Shown here piece by piece: positions 29,700 through 43,305 of a DNA stretch of 64,000 nucleotides (positions within the stretch are counted from its first letter, which is position 1; each line of letters starts with the position of its first letter). The stretch lies in assembly GCA_018873245.2 (NCBI GenBank), contig JAEMBT020000008.1, forward strand, positions 10,887,172-10,951,171, given 5' to 3'. Below the pieces are notes generated by a model. That model was not told the origin of the DNA. It saw nothing but the letters and a program-made list of their open reading frames with translations, and ran no database searches. Origin of the DNA: Archegozetes longisetosus (lineage: Eukaryota; Arthropoda; Arachnida; Sarcoptiformes; Trhypochthoniidae). Both the position numbers and the translations under genes were made by a program.

Positions 29700-32600
29700 T
29701 CACACTCCAATAACTTCGTTTTTAACTAAATTCTTAAAGTAATTTCGATCAACTTTTCCAATAAGAGTTCGTGGAATTTTATCAACAAATATGACACCAC
29801 CTCGAAGTCGTTTATGAAATCCCATATTTTCTATGATAAAAACTTTATTGATTACTCTCACATCAACACAAATTATTTTATTTTTGTTAGTTCTAAACCT
29901 TCAACAAATTTAATCAATTCTTCCTTAGTCACTTCAGAACGTTTTTTCACATAAGATCTTGGATACTGTCCATCAGTTGTATGCTTCACACCGACGACAA
30001 CAACGGATTCGACTGATTCGTGAGTCAATAATAAACTCTCGATTTCAACGGGAAATACAGACCACGCCTTAAACTTAATTATTTCTTTGATTCTATCAGT
30101 AATAAAAATTCTTTCCTCTTCATCATAATGTCCAACATCTCCCGTATGAAACCATCCATCACTATCTATTGCAGCTTTAGTTGCGTCCTCATTATTCAGA
30201 TATCCTGAAAACATTTTCGGTCCTCTCACACATATCTCTCCATCAATATTAGGACCTAAACTTTTTTCTGTATTCAAATCAACGATTTTCAATTCAACAT
30301 TTTCAGAAACAACACCAACACTTCCAATTTCAGAATTGGTAATATCGACAGTAGTAAGAAATTCTGTCATGCCATAGCCTGGATTGAAAATTAAATAGTT
30401 TTTGATTAGAACCATAACAATCAGTTCTATAAAATGGTATTCAGCTAAAATATTGATACAAACCTTCACCAATAGTAACATTATATTTTTTCATTAGTCT
30501 TTTGGCCGCATCTACGGGAAATTTTGAGCCTCCAGTTAATATAATCTTCAGAGTCGATATATCATATTTATCTTTGAGATCTCCGTCCAACAATAGATGT
30601 CCAAAAGAAGGAAACAATGGCAAAACATTAATTTTATACTTTTCTATTGATTGCACAACTAATTCTTCATTGGCCTCTTCGTAAATTACTATAGTTTGCC
30701 CTGAACTAATCCATGAGAGTGTAAACACAGTACCACTCACGTGTCCGAACGGAAAAATTCCAGCAATGGTCACATTTTGTTTTGATTTTAGACCAAAGAA
30801 TAGATGAAATGATTCTAAATTTGCTATTAAAGCAAGGTGTGTAATCATTGCTCCTTTTGGTAAACCAGTTGTACCAGAAGTATAAATAATTGTGATCAAG
30901 TCTTCTTTGGGTTTCACATCAAAATATGGGATTTTTTCTAGCTTTTCATCAATTCCTTCACTCAATAGTTCATTGAATGGCAGAAAAGTATCATAACTAC
31001 CATCAAGTACAGTCACTAATTTTATTTGTTCTTTTATATCGTTATTTTGATCTTTCAATACTTTATGGACAATGGGTGAGTTCGAGACTGACGTGAATAT
31101 AAGAGTTGATCCACTGTCTCGGATCTGATTTTTCAGCTCAAATATACCATTAGTTGGTTTGGCGGGTGTGATTGTGTTGCCCAAAAAATAAATGGCAAAT
31201 AGCAATATAGCGTACTCTAAACTATTTTGACTAAAACAAAGAATTATATCTGATTTTGTGATCCCTCTTTTGATTAATGCAAATGCGATACTATTTGCTT
31301 TAGATATCAATTCTTTCACAGTTAGTTTTGCTCCAGTTTTAGCATCAATCTTAATCGGGAAAAATATCAAAATTTTAATTAATATTCTTCACTCAAAGAA
31401 ATATACTTCTGATTCCCAACATGTAAGAAAAGCTTTAGATTCATGTTACTTTGTTACAAAATAGAGTTTACAAACCTATAATTATTACTAAGGGTGGCAT
31501 AAATATGTAAAATGCATATTTGCATAAAAAGGAATATTTAAAGGTTTATGGGACATAAAAACATAAATTCATGAAATGGAATATTTTAAATAATTGGATC
31601 AGTTCATCAAAAATTTTGTGAAGCTTTGGGCAAAATCTTTTGATATAAAACACTTAAAATAATCTCTGAGTTGTTAAACGGATAGAATTTATCGCTGGAA
31701 GAGTTGAATAATAGAGAATTCTCAAAATTTTTGCTTCCATTCCCATAAAAGATGGGATTGGGATTCACATTTTCATCTCTATTGGATAAAACTTATAAGC
31801 TAATGATACTGGGTATCTCAAGTGTGCAACATTAACTCAATAAAATGTTGAGAGAATCTTCAGTGGGCATAAAAATATATTAAGAACAAATAGACTAAAA
31901 TTTTCAAGTGAAAACCTAAAGATGTACGTTGTAGTTAAATGCAACAAGAATATTTTCTAATCTTATTAATTAGATATATTTTGTATCAGATTGTCTTTTT
32001 GTGTTCCTTCTAATGCATATTTAAGTGCCTATTTCGCAAGTTTTAAAGGCATATTTGCATACATATTTCTGAAAAATAAAAGCATATTTTTGTCACCCCT
32101 ACTCATTACATATTAAATATCAAGAATTTTAATTTTTATCTCTAAGAAAAGTCTTTAAAAAATTTGATTCAATTCATACTTTCAAACAGACTAATATATC
32201 AAAAATAAATCATTTTTAAATATTTTCTTGTTATAAATAAAGCCATGAAAGCTATGTATTCATCCATATATTATATCTCAGTTGTTTAAAATTTGTCTTC
32301 ACCTAATTTTATCATTGCTTTTACATCCTATCGATGTTTTAACACTTAGTCAGTCAATAATGGACGTTATTATTGTCACAAAGTATATTTTGGTTAACTT
32401 TCGTTTATAATCACAATATTCAGGAAAGGGGACAGAATGCTTACATAACTCATACATAATTTGTCAATAAATACATTTATTTCACGGCTTTATTATAAAC
32501 ATTGGAAAAACATTTAGATTGAATGAATTATCAGCACGCTATGAACTACAAATAAAATATTAACCTGTTTTAGGTTAAAAGTTAATAAATAAGTTAATTT

Positions 32601-32777
32601 ATATTAAAAAGTTTACTAGAGTAAAAGTTCTATATTTTCTCTATAAATCATCTAAAAACTTACGAGACATGTCTTATCCTCAAGTTTTTCTAACTTATTC
32701 ATCAGATATTGGCCAACAGATATAATCGGTATTTCATGAGACGGTGATCGAGATCTCAATACTATTTCTTCAGACAT
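29700..32777 (-). CDS. Acyl-CoA synthetase, 4CL/luciferase-like, copy 2
   Basis: Four exons: 32777-32664, 31349-30464, 30378-29899 and 29830-29700, giving 536 residues with no internal stop. It is very close to copy 3. The P-loop YTSGTTGLPKGA, YGMTE, FHTGDVGHYDEEE and PRTLIGKVDR are all present. The first intron is 1314 bp, against 69 bp in copy 1, because it contains two transposon insertions (31491-32100 and 32238-32492). The stop codon lies inside the target duplication of the hAT element at 27525-29695, so the original 3' UTR is now about 2.2 kb away. The coding sequence is untouched, but the transcript must end inside the transposon or use another signal. Confidence 0.9.
31491..32100. 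mobile_element. hAT-like MITE in intron 1 of synthetase copy 2
   Basis: The ends AGGGTGGCATAAATATG and (inverted) AGGGGTGACAAAAATATGC resemble the CAGGGGTGGC termini of many hAT elements. The block is missing from the same intron of copy 3, so it is an insertion. A clean target duplication is not visible. No intact ORF. Confidence 0.6.
32238..32492. mobile_element. 255-bp MITE in intron 1 of synthetase copy 2
   Basis: The terminal inverted repeat is TAAAGCC(A/G)TGAAA, flanked by TTATAAA on both sides (32231-32237 and 32493-32499). Copy 3 has the empty site, a single TTATAAA, near 36934. This is a clear, relatively recent insertion of a non-autonomous DNA element. Confidence 0.75.
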
Positions 32778-35020
32778 TTTGAAAGCTTTCTGAGTTCTTA
32801 TAGTCGGAAATCAAATTTCCTCAGTCGATACTTTCAAAAAAGTTTGAATATGAGTTTGTGAGAAGAAAAACTTAAACTTTAAGAATAAATATCTGATGAA
32901 ATACAACTTTAATAGTGTATTAAAATACTATTAATTTTCGAAAAAATGTGTTTAATTGAATAGAACGTTTGTTAAATTGTCTTAAACCAAATTAATCACA
33001 GTTCAGATGAAAATTAGACTCAGACTTATGACGCAATTTATACAAAAAAATGTCACCTTTGATAGTGAAAATGTCGGATTAAATGAAACGATTTTTTGCC
33101 GAACACTTTACGTAAAAATAAAAATCATTATTAGGTGATTATCAAACAGAAGATAATCTATGATTTACAGCTTTTATCTTTTGTTTATATTCAAAAAACA
33201 TATTCTCATTAAATGTGTGGCTACTTACGCAAAACTGTCTTTATATCTTATGAGTGCATCAGAACTGTTCCTATCGCTACTTAAGAGACAAATTTGGCTT
33301 CTCAATGTTTGAGACTTTGATCTAGACTTTAGAGATAAGTGCAAATAAAATTACAGAAAACTTATTCATTGATTATTGAGTTTGTGAAAAACAAATGTGC
33401 AATTATTGTGAAGTACATCTGACTCGATCCCTAATGCATTAGATAGTGTTTATAAAGTTAAGATAATAACTTGAATTTGCTCGAAAACGTGGTTCATTTC
33501 ATATAAATGACAATTTGAACAATTGGTTTTTCCACAATTAGATATAAGTACAAACATATCAATCATTTGTTTACTTTTTTAACTAATTACGATCGGGAAA
33601 TCATAGAAATCGCAACCTATCAAAGTATATGAACGGCTGATAGGTCTGTATTGATAGATAACTTTTGTAAAACTAATAGTTCAAACTGTCATTAGTATGA
33701 ATCGAATGACTTGTTGAGAACCACTGATAAGTTTATTTTCAACTAATGTTTATTGGAATAGAATTGCTTGTATTGATTTTAAATAAATTAACGACTTTTT
33801 CTTATCTACGATATGAAAAACACATAGAATCGTATAAAATATTTTCAAGAATAGAAAGAAGGCTCGAACGCTTCATTATTCAATATCAAAACACTTTATA
33901 GGCAATCTAAATCACTATAAATAAAATATTCGAGTGTCAGAACAGATAACATGTAATTGATTTGATTGCTATTTGGGTGATGGATCACATCTTGTGATAA
34001 CTCATATGGATTGAGTGCAAAATATCCTCATAACTAATAGAAATTATTTCTCGATGGTTGTTACTAATTCAAAACATAGATCATTGATGTGAGCCATAGG
34101 ATGCAATCGTTTTAAATATTTTTTCTAAATATACTCTCGACACGTCGTTTATTTAAAAGATAGTACGCTTAATAGTCACTCGAGAGTACGTGGGATGTGT
34201 GCTAAACATTACTGCCTATTAAACAAAACTTTTCAGATTAGTTTTCGAGTTCCTTGATAGCTGAATATAAACGATGTAATTATCAGGCATATTAATAAGA
34301 AAATCAAGTTTGAAACTGAAAGCTCGTATTCAAAATTAGCAAGTTCTTTGGAGAATCATAAGTCTAATAGTATAATATTGTAATTGTTAACCAGCTGTTT
34401 ATAACTTAAGATTACAAAAGTCGAACTATTAGGTGATCTCAAAAAGATTATACAATTATGCTAATTTTAAGGCATGAAATGCTATTATTATTGTTCTGGT
34501 TGATTATGATGCCACATTCACGCGATTGGTATTTGCTTTGTTTTCCGAGCATCAACAAATACAGACCGGATTTCTCAGAGGAGAAAAAAGAAGATTACGA
34601 GTGTAAGTCAAAGACCATGAAGACTTAGGTTAAGTATATATTTTCAACTAAAACCTATTGTATAATAGTTTTACACTTGAATAATGATCACCTCATTCAA
34701 GGCTAATTATGGAAATAAAAGTTCTATAAGGATAAGACTTAATTATGATCAAATAATTCTAATAGATTGCATTTCTGTTTTAAGTTCTATAGTTTTGCAT
34801 CATTTTTCCAAATTTTGGATCAGATAACAGATGAATCAACAATAAATGATTGAACTTTGAAACGCATAAACTGATTGATTTAGTTATAATTTTACATAAG
34901 TCATGTTTTTATTGAATCTAATATTAGAAACATAATCAAAGATCTTTAAATTTCATTCTACACACAAGACAATTCACGAATTTAATTAACATTTTGTAAT
35001 CTATCGGTTAACTTGTTCAA
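32778..35020. other. Duplicated intergenic DNA between synthetase copies 2 and 3
   Basis: No gene. 32820-33360 (5' flank of copy 2) is nearly the same as 37260-37830 (5' flank of copy 3). 33600-33900 and 34075-34670 match blocks near 18.4-19.9 kb and 40.3-41.9 kb. The 3' flank 34730-35020 recurs after the other copies. Confidence 0.55.
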
Positions 35021-37217
35021 TCACACTCCAATAACTTCGTTTTTAACTAAATTCTTGAAGTAGTTTCGATCAACTTTTCCAATAACAGTTAGAGGAATTT
35101 TATCAACAAATATGACACCACCTCGAAGTCGTTTCTGAAATCCCATGTTATCTATAATATAAAAATTATCAATTACTCTCGCATCAAAAACACGAATTAA
35201 TTTTTTGTCAATTCCAAACCTTCAACAAATTTAATCAATTCTTCTTCAGTCACTTCAGAACGTTTTTTCACATAAGATCTTGGATACTGTCCATCAGTTG
35301 TATGCTTCACACCGACGACAACAACGGATTCGACTGATTCGTGAGTCAATAATAAACTCTCGATTTCAACGGGAAATACAGACCACATCTTAAACTTAAT
35401 TATTTCTTTGATTCTATCAATAATAAAAATTCTTTCCTCTTCATCATAATGTCCAACATCTCCCGTATGAAACCATCCATCACTATCTATTGCAGCTTTA
35501 GTTGCGTCCTCATTATTCAGATATCCTGAAAACATTTTCGGTCCTCTCACACATATCTCTCCATCTATATTAGGACCTAAACTTTTTCCTGTACTCAAGT
35601 CAACGATTTTCAATTCAACATTTTCAGAAACAACACCAACACTTCCAATTTCAGAATTGGTAATATCGACAGTAGTAAGAAATTCTGTCATGCCATAGCC
35701 TGGATTGAAAATTAAATAGTTTTTGATTAGAACCCTAACAATCAATTCTATAAAATGGTATTCAGCTAAAATATTGATACAAACCTTCACCAATAGTAAC
35801 ATTATATTTTTTCATTAGTCTTTTGGCCGCATCTACGGGAAATTTTGAGCCTCCAGTTAATATAATCTTCAGAGTCGATATATCATATTTATCTTTGAGA
35901 TCTCCGTCCAACAATAGATGTCCAAAAGAAGGAAACAATGGCAAAACATTAATTTTATACTTTTCTATTGATTGCACAACTAATTCTTCATTGGCCTCTT
36001 CGTAAATTACTATAGTTTGCCCTGAACTAATCCATGAGAGTGTAAACACAGTACCACTCACGTGTCCGAACGGAAAAATTCCAGCAATGATCACATTTCC
36101 TTTCGATTTTAGACCAAAGAATAGATGAAATGATTCTAAATTTGCTATTAAAGCAAAGTGTGTAATCATTGCTCCTTTTGGTAAACCAGTTGTACCAGAA
36201 GTATAAATAATTGTGATCAAGTCTTCTTTGGGTTTCACATCAAAATATGGGATTTTTTCTAGCTTTTCATCAATTCCTTCACTCAATAGTTCATTGAATG
36301 GCAGAAAAGTATCATAACTACCATCAAATACAACCACTAATTTTATTTGTTCTTTTATATCGTTGTTATTTTGATCTTTCAATACTTTATGGACAATGGG
36401 TGAGTTCAAGACTGATGTGAATATAAGAGTTGATCCACTGTCTCGGATCTGATTTTTCAGCTCAAAGACGCCATTAACTGGAGTGACGGGTGTGAATGTG
36501 TTACCCAAGAGGTAAATGGCATATTGCAATATAGCGTACTCTAAATTATTTTGACTAAAACAAAGAATTATATCTGATTTTGTGATCCCTCTTTTGATTA
36601 ATGCAAATGCGATACTATTTGCTTTAGATATCAATTCTTTCACAGTTAGTTTTGCTCCAGTTTTAGCATTAACCTTAATCGGGAAAAATATCAAAATTTT
36701 AATCAATAATATTCTTCACTCAAAGAAATATACTTCTGATTCCCAAAATGTGAGAAAAGCTTTAGATTTATAATACTCCGTGACTAAATAAAGAGTTTAC
36801 AAATTTATACTCATTAAACATTAAGCATAAAAAATTTTTAATTTCTATCTCTAATGAAAGTCTTTCAAAAATTTGATTCAATTCATGCTTTCAAACAGAA
36901 TAAAAAATAAATTATTTTTAAACATTTTCTTGTTATAAACATTGGTTAAACTTTTAGATCAAATGAATTATCGACACACTATGAAGTGCGAATAAAATAT
37001 TAATCTGTTTTATACTAAAAGTTAATAAATAAGTTAATTTATATTAAAAAGTTTACTAGAGTAAAAGTTCCATATTTTGTCTATAAATCATTTAAAAACT
37101 CACGAGACATGTCTTATTCTCAAGTTTTTCTAACTTATTCATCAGATATTGACCAACAGATATAATCGGTATTTCATGAGACGGTGATCGAGATCTCAAT
37201 ATTATTTCTTCAGACAT
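35021..37217 (-). CDS. Acyl-CoA synthetase, 4CL/luciferase-like, copy 3
   Basis: Four exons: 37217-37104, 36673-35785, 35699-35220 and 35151-35021, giving 537 residues; one extra Asn codon sits in an NNND run. All adenylation motifs are intact: YTSGTTGLPKGA, YGMTE, FHTGDVGHYDEEE and an A10 Gly-Lys. It is nearly identical to copy 2 through long stretches, which points to recent duplication or gene conversion. Intron 1 is 430 bp and lacks both insertions of copy 2. The C-terminus ends in Val-Ile-Gly-Val, with no peroxisomal signal. It appears functional. Confidence 0.9.
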
Positions 37218-38732
37218 TTTGAAAATTTTCTGAGTTCTTATAGTCGAAAATCAAATTTCCTCAGTCGATACTTTCAATAAATTTGAATATGAGTTTGTAA
37301 GAAGAAAAACTCTACTTCAACTCTAAGGATAAATATGTTATGAAATACAACTTTAATAATATATTAAAGTACCACAAATTTTCGAAAAAATGTGTTTAAT
37401 TGAATAGAAAGTTTGTTAAATTGTCTTAAACCAAATTTATCAAAGTTCAGATGAAAATTAGACTCAGACTTAATACGCAATTTATATAGAAAATGTTACC
37501 TTTGATAGTGATATTGTCGGCTTAAATAAAATGATTTTTGCCGAACACTTTGAATAAGAATCAAAATCATTATTAGGTGATTATTAAACAGGAAATAATC
37601 TATGATTTACAGCTTTTATCTTTTGTTTATATCCAATAATCACTTTCGCATTAAATGTGTGGCTACTTATGCAAAACTTTCTTTATATCTTATGAATGCA
37701 TCAGAACTGTTCCTATTACTACTTAAAAGACAAATTTTGGTTCTCAATGTTCGAGACTTTGATCTAGACTCTAGAGATAAGTGCAAATAAAATTACAGAA
37801 AACTTATTCATTGATTGAGTTTGTGATAAACAAATGTACAATTATTGCGAAGTACATCTGGCTCGATTCCTGATGCATGCAGATCATAAGGGAAGGTAAG
37901 CACCAAAATTTAATAGTTTATATTAAACAGAACTTTTGTTCAACCACTAGCTCAAAGTTTATAAACAAAAATTAACACTTCATTCAAGAATCATAAGCAA
38001 AATATTTATTAACTCACGTATTGTCAATTAACTTCGACTAACTTTGATTAAAATCATTGACTAGTGAATAAAATCATTGATTTTGGGCGACTAATAGGGA
38101 TTTAATTATGTGAATATGTAATAAATCATATGTTAACTTCAAAATTTTCTGCACATGCATCGGTCAGTGGTTAGTAGAGTGAGATGTAGTTGATTCTAAT
38201 TGTACGTCTTTAAGCTTAATAATCTACTAAAGATGCCGATAGCGTCTGATGGAAGGCTCTTTCCTATGTTTTTAGGCATGTTTCTTATGGCATACACTGT
38301 TAACTATTAATACACGTACTAAAGCGCTCTTTCTTATTAAATATACCTTGTAATACATAAATAACCCCTTAATACACCTTCACGCATCACTCTACTCTAA
38401 CAACTTAACTGTAAGCATACTAACACTTATAATACTACAACACAACAGTCAATATTAACCTTGAATTTATAGTAAGTTACAACTGACTGCAAATAGGTTA
38501 GCCATAAACCCTGATGCGTATAGTTAGAAAGTAGGCACAGAACAAAAATTGTGAATGACTATTGAGCCGCTTTTATATAAAAGTATCAAACATGTTAATG
38601 TACAGCTACCGCCAAATAGTTTTACTTTAATCCCTGATGCGTAGAGATGAAAAGTTAGGGACAGCATAAAATTTGAATAGTCTTAGTCAGAGAACTATAG
38701 TTTAAATGTTAAAGAAAAGGAGAATGCACATT
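37218..38732. other. Upstream and intergenic DNA of synthetase copy 3
   Basis: No gene. 37260-37830 is the copy of the copy-2 promoter region and is the best place to look for shared regulation. The dispersed repeat sits at 38440-38605, with a short fragment of it again near 38625-38680. Confidence 0.45.
38440..38605. repeat. Dispersed about 200-bp repeat, copy 3
   Basis: Same family as 16615-16830, 24040-24245 and 47010-47185 (ACAACTGACTGCAAATAG; GAATGACTATTGAGCCG). Confidence 0.6.
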
Positions 38733-39459
38733 TTGGCCCCCCTGAGGTGCAAGGCGAGACCTATATCATTTAAAAGGTCTCTTCGAGTACTATAAGAATA
38801 TATAAAGAATGGGTCAATTGAGACATCCCTGTGACCAGTATGGTCAAAAATTAGACGTAGTCTTACCCCCTCGACCTATATATCATTGGACTCAGCTCAC
38901 CGAGCTGAAAATATTGGTACCATGTTTGACCCTGTAAAGTGACCTTTGACCCTACCATGTGACCTATTACTTTAAACCCCACCTCAAAGTCATCATATAG
39001 AATATCATTGGAATCACCGTGTACAAGAATCGTCCGTGGCGGTGTCTGTTCCATGATGATATAAATTCTGGTTTGACACTTTCGAGTAAACATACTATAC
39101 ACATATATATATTCTTGATCAGAATGATGAGAAGAGTTCATTGATATATATTTCATACATGAAAAGTGATTTTGAAAAAATCGATTTTTCTAAAAAAAAA
39201 AGTAAGTCCCGCCAATCCCTTGTAACTCGGTTACGGTTGACCTTTTTGTTTTAATTCTTTCACCATTCGACTCTGCACATCTGATTTGGTAGGATTACAC
39301 TATTCACACACTGAAATTGCGCAATTTGCAGTTTATACAGTTTTCGCCCCCTAGTGGCTCGGGGGATGCTCCGATTGCAAAGTGCCCAGAGACAAAGTGT
39401 TAGTACTTGAAGGGATCTATTGAATGATATAGGTTTCACCTTGCACCTCGGGGGGCCAA
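38733..39459. mobile_element. MITE with GGCCCCCC-type terminal repeats
   Basis: The 727-bp element has terminal inverted repeats starting TTGGCCCCCC(T)GAGGTGCAAGG, extending imperfectly over about 60 bp at each end (through ACCTATATCATT and GAGTAC/GTACTTGA). The interior has TGACCCTG...GTGACCTTTGACCCT...GTGACCTA near 38929-38966, a run of TGACC half-sites. The - strand open frame at 38863-39156 lies inside and has no recognisable domain. No transposase. Confidence 0.75.
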
Positions 39460-42211
39460 CTTACATAGGATTTGGGCATAATAAATCAAGACTTGACTCA
39501 CGACTAATAATTACGATTGATATTTATTGATTCACATATCGTAAATAAATTACAAATAAAAGATACAAATGTAAACTAATAAAACATTAGAAAACTAGTC
39601 GAAAACAGGATAACAATCAATACTCTGTCGGTTTCAGGAGTTATTGGCATGATTCTATTGAATTTATTAATTAACTTGGTTTTAACTTTTAATCAATTTT
39701 TTATTTGATTGGCCTATCATCTTGCTGATTACCTTACTATTGCATTCATTTTCCAATTTAGCGTACTAAGTAAGTGATCAAATCTTTGAAACTTCACCGT
39801 TTAAGCATTAGTCTGCGATTGATAGATTGATAGTTATAATAATATTTAGTAATGAATAGCATTCACTTGTAGTGTATTTGCTCCATTTACTGTATGTCAA
39901 TGATTTCACGTCCGTAAACGACATTCAGTTCCACTTCTGCTCAACTTTTAACAATTTTCTAATTAAAGTACAATAAAATCGAGATAATAGGAATTAAAAA
40001 TTAGATTTTTCGATAATTATGTTCTTAATGAAAGTGAAACCAGATTAATAGTCAATATAGAGGTGAAAGATAACAGATATGACAATTATTAATCTTCATC
40101 GGTAGAGTAGTGAGTATCTTCAATAAATGAAATTTATTTAAATATTAATAAATACATCAAAATATGAAAATGTAAGAGAAAGACCTGCATTCAATATTGT
40201 TTATATAGCTAAGACAATAACTTGAATTTGCTTGAAAATGCAGTTCATTTCATATGACAGCGTGAACTATTGATTTTTCACAACTAGATATAAATACTGA
40301 CACATCAATCAGTCGTTTACTTGTTTTCACTCATTACGATCTGCAAATAACAAAACTGCAACCCATGAAAGTAAATGAATGGCTGATAGGTAACTGTTGG
40401 AAAATCAATAGTTCAAATTGTCATAAGTATGAATCGAATGACTTGTTGAAGCGAATTCAAGTTATTCGGTCTTTAGTTTTATGAAAGAATCGAACATTTC
40501 CACTTTTTAATGAATTTATTAAAAGAAAATTTCAAATGAACATGAGTTCAATTTTCAAATCAGACTCAAAGATAAACTAATTTTTCAACTAATTTTTATT
40601 AGTTCATGTTTGTTGGTTATTAGTTAATGTTTATTAAAATAGAATTGCTTTTATTGATTTTAAATAAATTGACGACTTCTTATCTATGATATGAAAAACA
40701 CAGAATCGCATCATTTTCAAAAATAGAGAGCAAACTCGAAGACTTCATTATTCAAAGCCCAAACACTTTATAGACAATCGAGATCAATATATTTGAGTGT
40801 GAGAACAGATAACATGTAATTGATTTGATTGCTATTTAGGCGATAGATCACATCTTGTGATATCTCATTTGGATTCAATGAGAAATATCCTCATAACTAA
40901 TAGAAAATTGTTTCTCGATAGCTGTTATTAATTCAAAACATAGATCAATGATGTAAGCGATAGGATGCAATCATTAAAAAAAAACTTTTCTAAGTGTACT
41001 CTCAACATATTCATTTAAAAGATAGCACGCTTAATAGTCACTCGAGAGTATATTAAAAAGGCTCTTTCTATTTACATTTCTCTCACAGCCCAAACTATAC
41101 TTTCCCACGGTCAGACATGAATTATGAAGCGGGGTCTGTCACAGGGGAATACAATCCTAACCCTCAGCATCACAGTAAACCCATCTAAAGCTATTACCTA
41201 ACAACATCCCCTATTCCTTCTATTATTAGCATAAACTCCTATAAGTCTCTGCTCCAATTTTGGGAGAAGTTTTCCTACAAAACTGATAAGCAAACATGTA
41301 TTAAGTGTCTCTTACCTCGTATTCCTCAATAAAGTAAGTTAAAGGAATCCAAAAGTTGTGTTGTGCTATGAAGTTATATTGCAATATGGAATATGTGCTA
41401 AACATTGCTGTCTATTAGACGAAATTTTTCACGTATTTCAAACCAGTTTTCGAGTTCGTTGATAGCTATTTGACTGTCGGACACATGACTGATACGATTG
41501 TTAGACATATTAGTAAAAATAATCAAATTTGAAACTAAAAGCTTATATTTAAAGTTAGAAAGTTCTTTGAAGAATCATAAGTCTAATAGTATGATAATAT
41601 TATTGTTAACCTGCTATTTGTAACTCAATATAACAAAAGACAAACTATTAGATGATCTTAAAAAGATTATAAAGTTATATCAATTTTAAAAGCAGAAGAT
41701 GCTATTATTATTGTTCTGGTTGATTATGATGCCACATGCACTCGATTGACTTTTGCTTTGTTTGTCAAGCATCAACAAATACAAACCAGATTTTTCAGTG
41801 GGAGTGAAATATCATGTAGATTTTGGTTAAGTATATACTTTTTCAACTAAATTCTATTTTATAATAGTTTTAAGCTTGAATAATGATCACTTCATTCAAG
41901 TCTGATTATGAAAATAAAAGTTATATAAGGACAAGATTTAATTATAGTGAAAGAATTCTAATAAAATGCATTTCTATTTTAAGTTCGATGGTTCACGTCA
42001 TTTGTGCAAATTTCCAATTAGATAACAGATGAATCAAAAATAAATGTTTAAGCTCTGAAGCGCATTAAATGATTGATTTAGTTATAATTTTACATAACTC
42101 ATGTTTTTATTGAATCTAATATTAGAGGCATAATCTTCAAATTTCATTCTACACATGAGGCTATTCACGAATTTAATTAACATTTTGTGATTTATTGCTT
42201 AACTTGTTCAA
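39460..42211. other. Duplicated intergenic DNA around synthetase pseudogene 4
   Basis: No gene. 39880-40090 matches 54700-54785 plus 55235-55345. 40200-40760 matches 33480-33900, and 40935-41870 matches 34075-34670. 41056-41380 is a block of different base composition that is absent from both paralogous copies (insertion of unknown type, with TATATT on either side). Confidence 0.5.
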
Positions 42212-43305
42212 TCACACTCCAATGACTTCGTTTTTAACTAAATTCTTAAAGTAATTTCGATCAACTTTTCCAATAACAGTTAGGGGAATTTTATCAACAA
42301 ATATGAAACCACCTCGAAGTCGTTTCTGAAATCCTATATTTTCTATAATAAAAACTTTATTGATTACTCTCATATCAACACAAATTATTTTATTTTTGTT
42401 AATTCCAAACCTTCAACAAATTTAATCAATTCTTCTTCAATCACTTCAGAATGTTTTTTCACATAAGCTCTTGGATACTGTCCATCAGTTGCATGTTTGA
42501 CATCGACAACCACAGCATAACATAAATCAAAATTCAATTATAACAATTAGCTTACTTAAAGATCAGAATAATGCGAAAAACTATTAAATTGCTTTTTGAA
42601 AAGATTTGAACGCAAGCCTTCGTAAAAGATAACATTATATTTTTTCATCAATCTTTTATTCAAACTTATTCGGAATTTAGATCCTGCACTATTCATAAGC
42701 TTAACACTTGACATGTCATATTTATGTTTGAGGCCCCCATTCAGTAATCGATGTCTAAGAGCCGCTAACAATGGTTAAAATTCAATTCTGTACTTTTCTA
42801 CCGATTCATTAATCAATTATTCATCAATTCCGTTATAAATGATAACAATATGACCTGAACTGATCCAGACTGGTATCGTTATAGTACCGCTCAATTGTCC
42901 CAATGGGTAAACTCTTGCGATTTTTATGGTTTGTTCCAGTTTTACACTGAATGAGGCACAAAAGCAAAGTGTGTAATCATTGCTCTTTTTGTTAGACCAA
43001 CTGTACCCGAATTATAAATAATTAAGAATAGATGTTGTCTAGGTTCCACATTGAAGTATGGTATTTTTTCTAACTTTTCATTATTTTCTTCAATCAATTG
43101 ATTGAATGGTACAAAAGTATCATAAGTGCCATCAAATACAACCGCTAACTTCGTTTGTTTCCTTAGAAGGTTAAAAATGACAAAAACTTACGAGACATGT
43201 TCTATCTTGAAGATTTTGCAATTTATTGATACGATATTCTCCAACGGATATGACAGGTATTTGGGGAGATTTTGATTGAGATCGTAATATTATTTCCTCA
43301 GACGT
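42212..43305 (-). pseudogene. Acyl-CoA synthetase pseudogene, copy 4
   Basis: Exon 1 (43305-43192) is full length and open but starts with ACG in place of ATG. The 5' half of exon 2, with its start region, is deleted: exon 2 homology runs only from about 43165 to 42600 and carries stops and frameshifts. Exon 3 keeps only its last part (about 42520-42407). Exon 4 is at about 42342-42212. Several lesions make it a clear pseudogene. The C-terminal part of its exon 2 (LRHRLLNGGLKHKYDMSSVK) is closer to copy 1 than to copies 2 and 3. Confidence 0.85.

Noticed and set aside
38863-39156. - strand ORF of 97 codons
   Set aside because: Entirely inside a MITE, no domain recognised, and bounded by the element's repeats.
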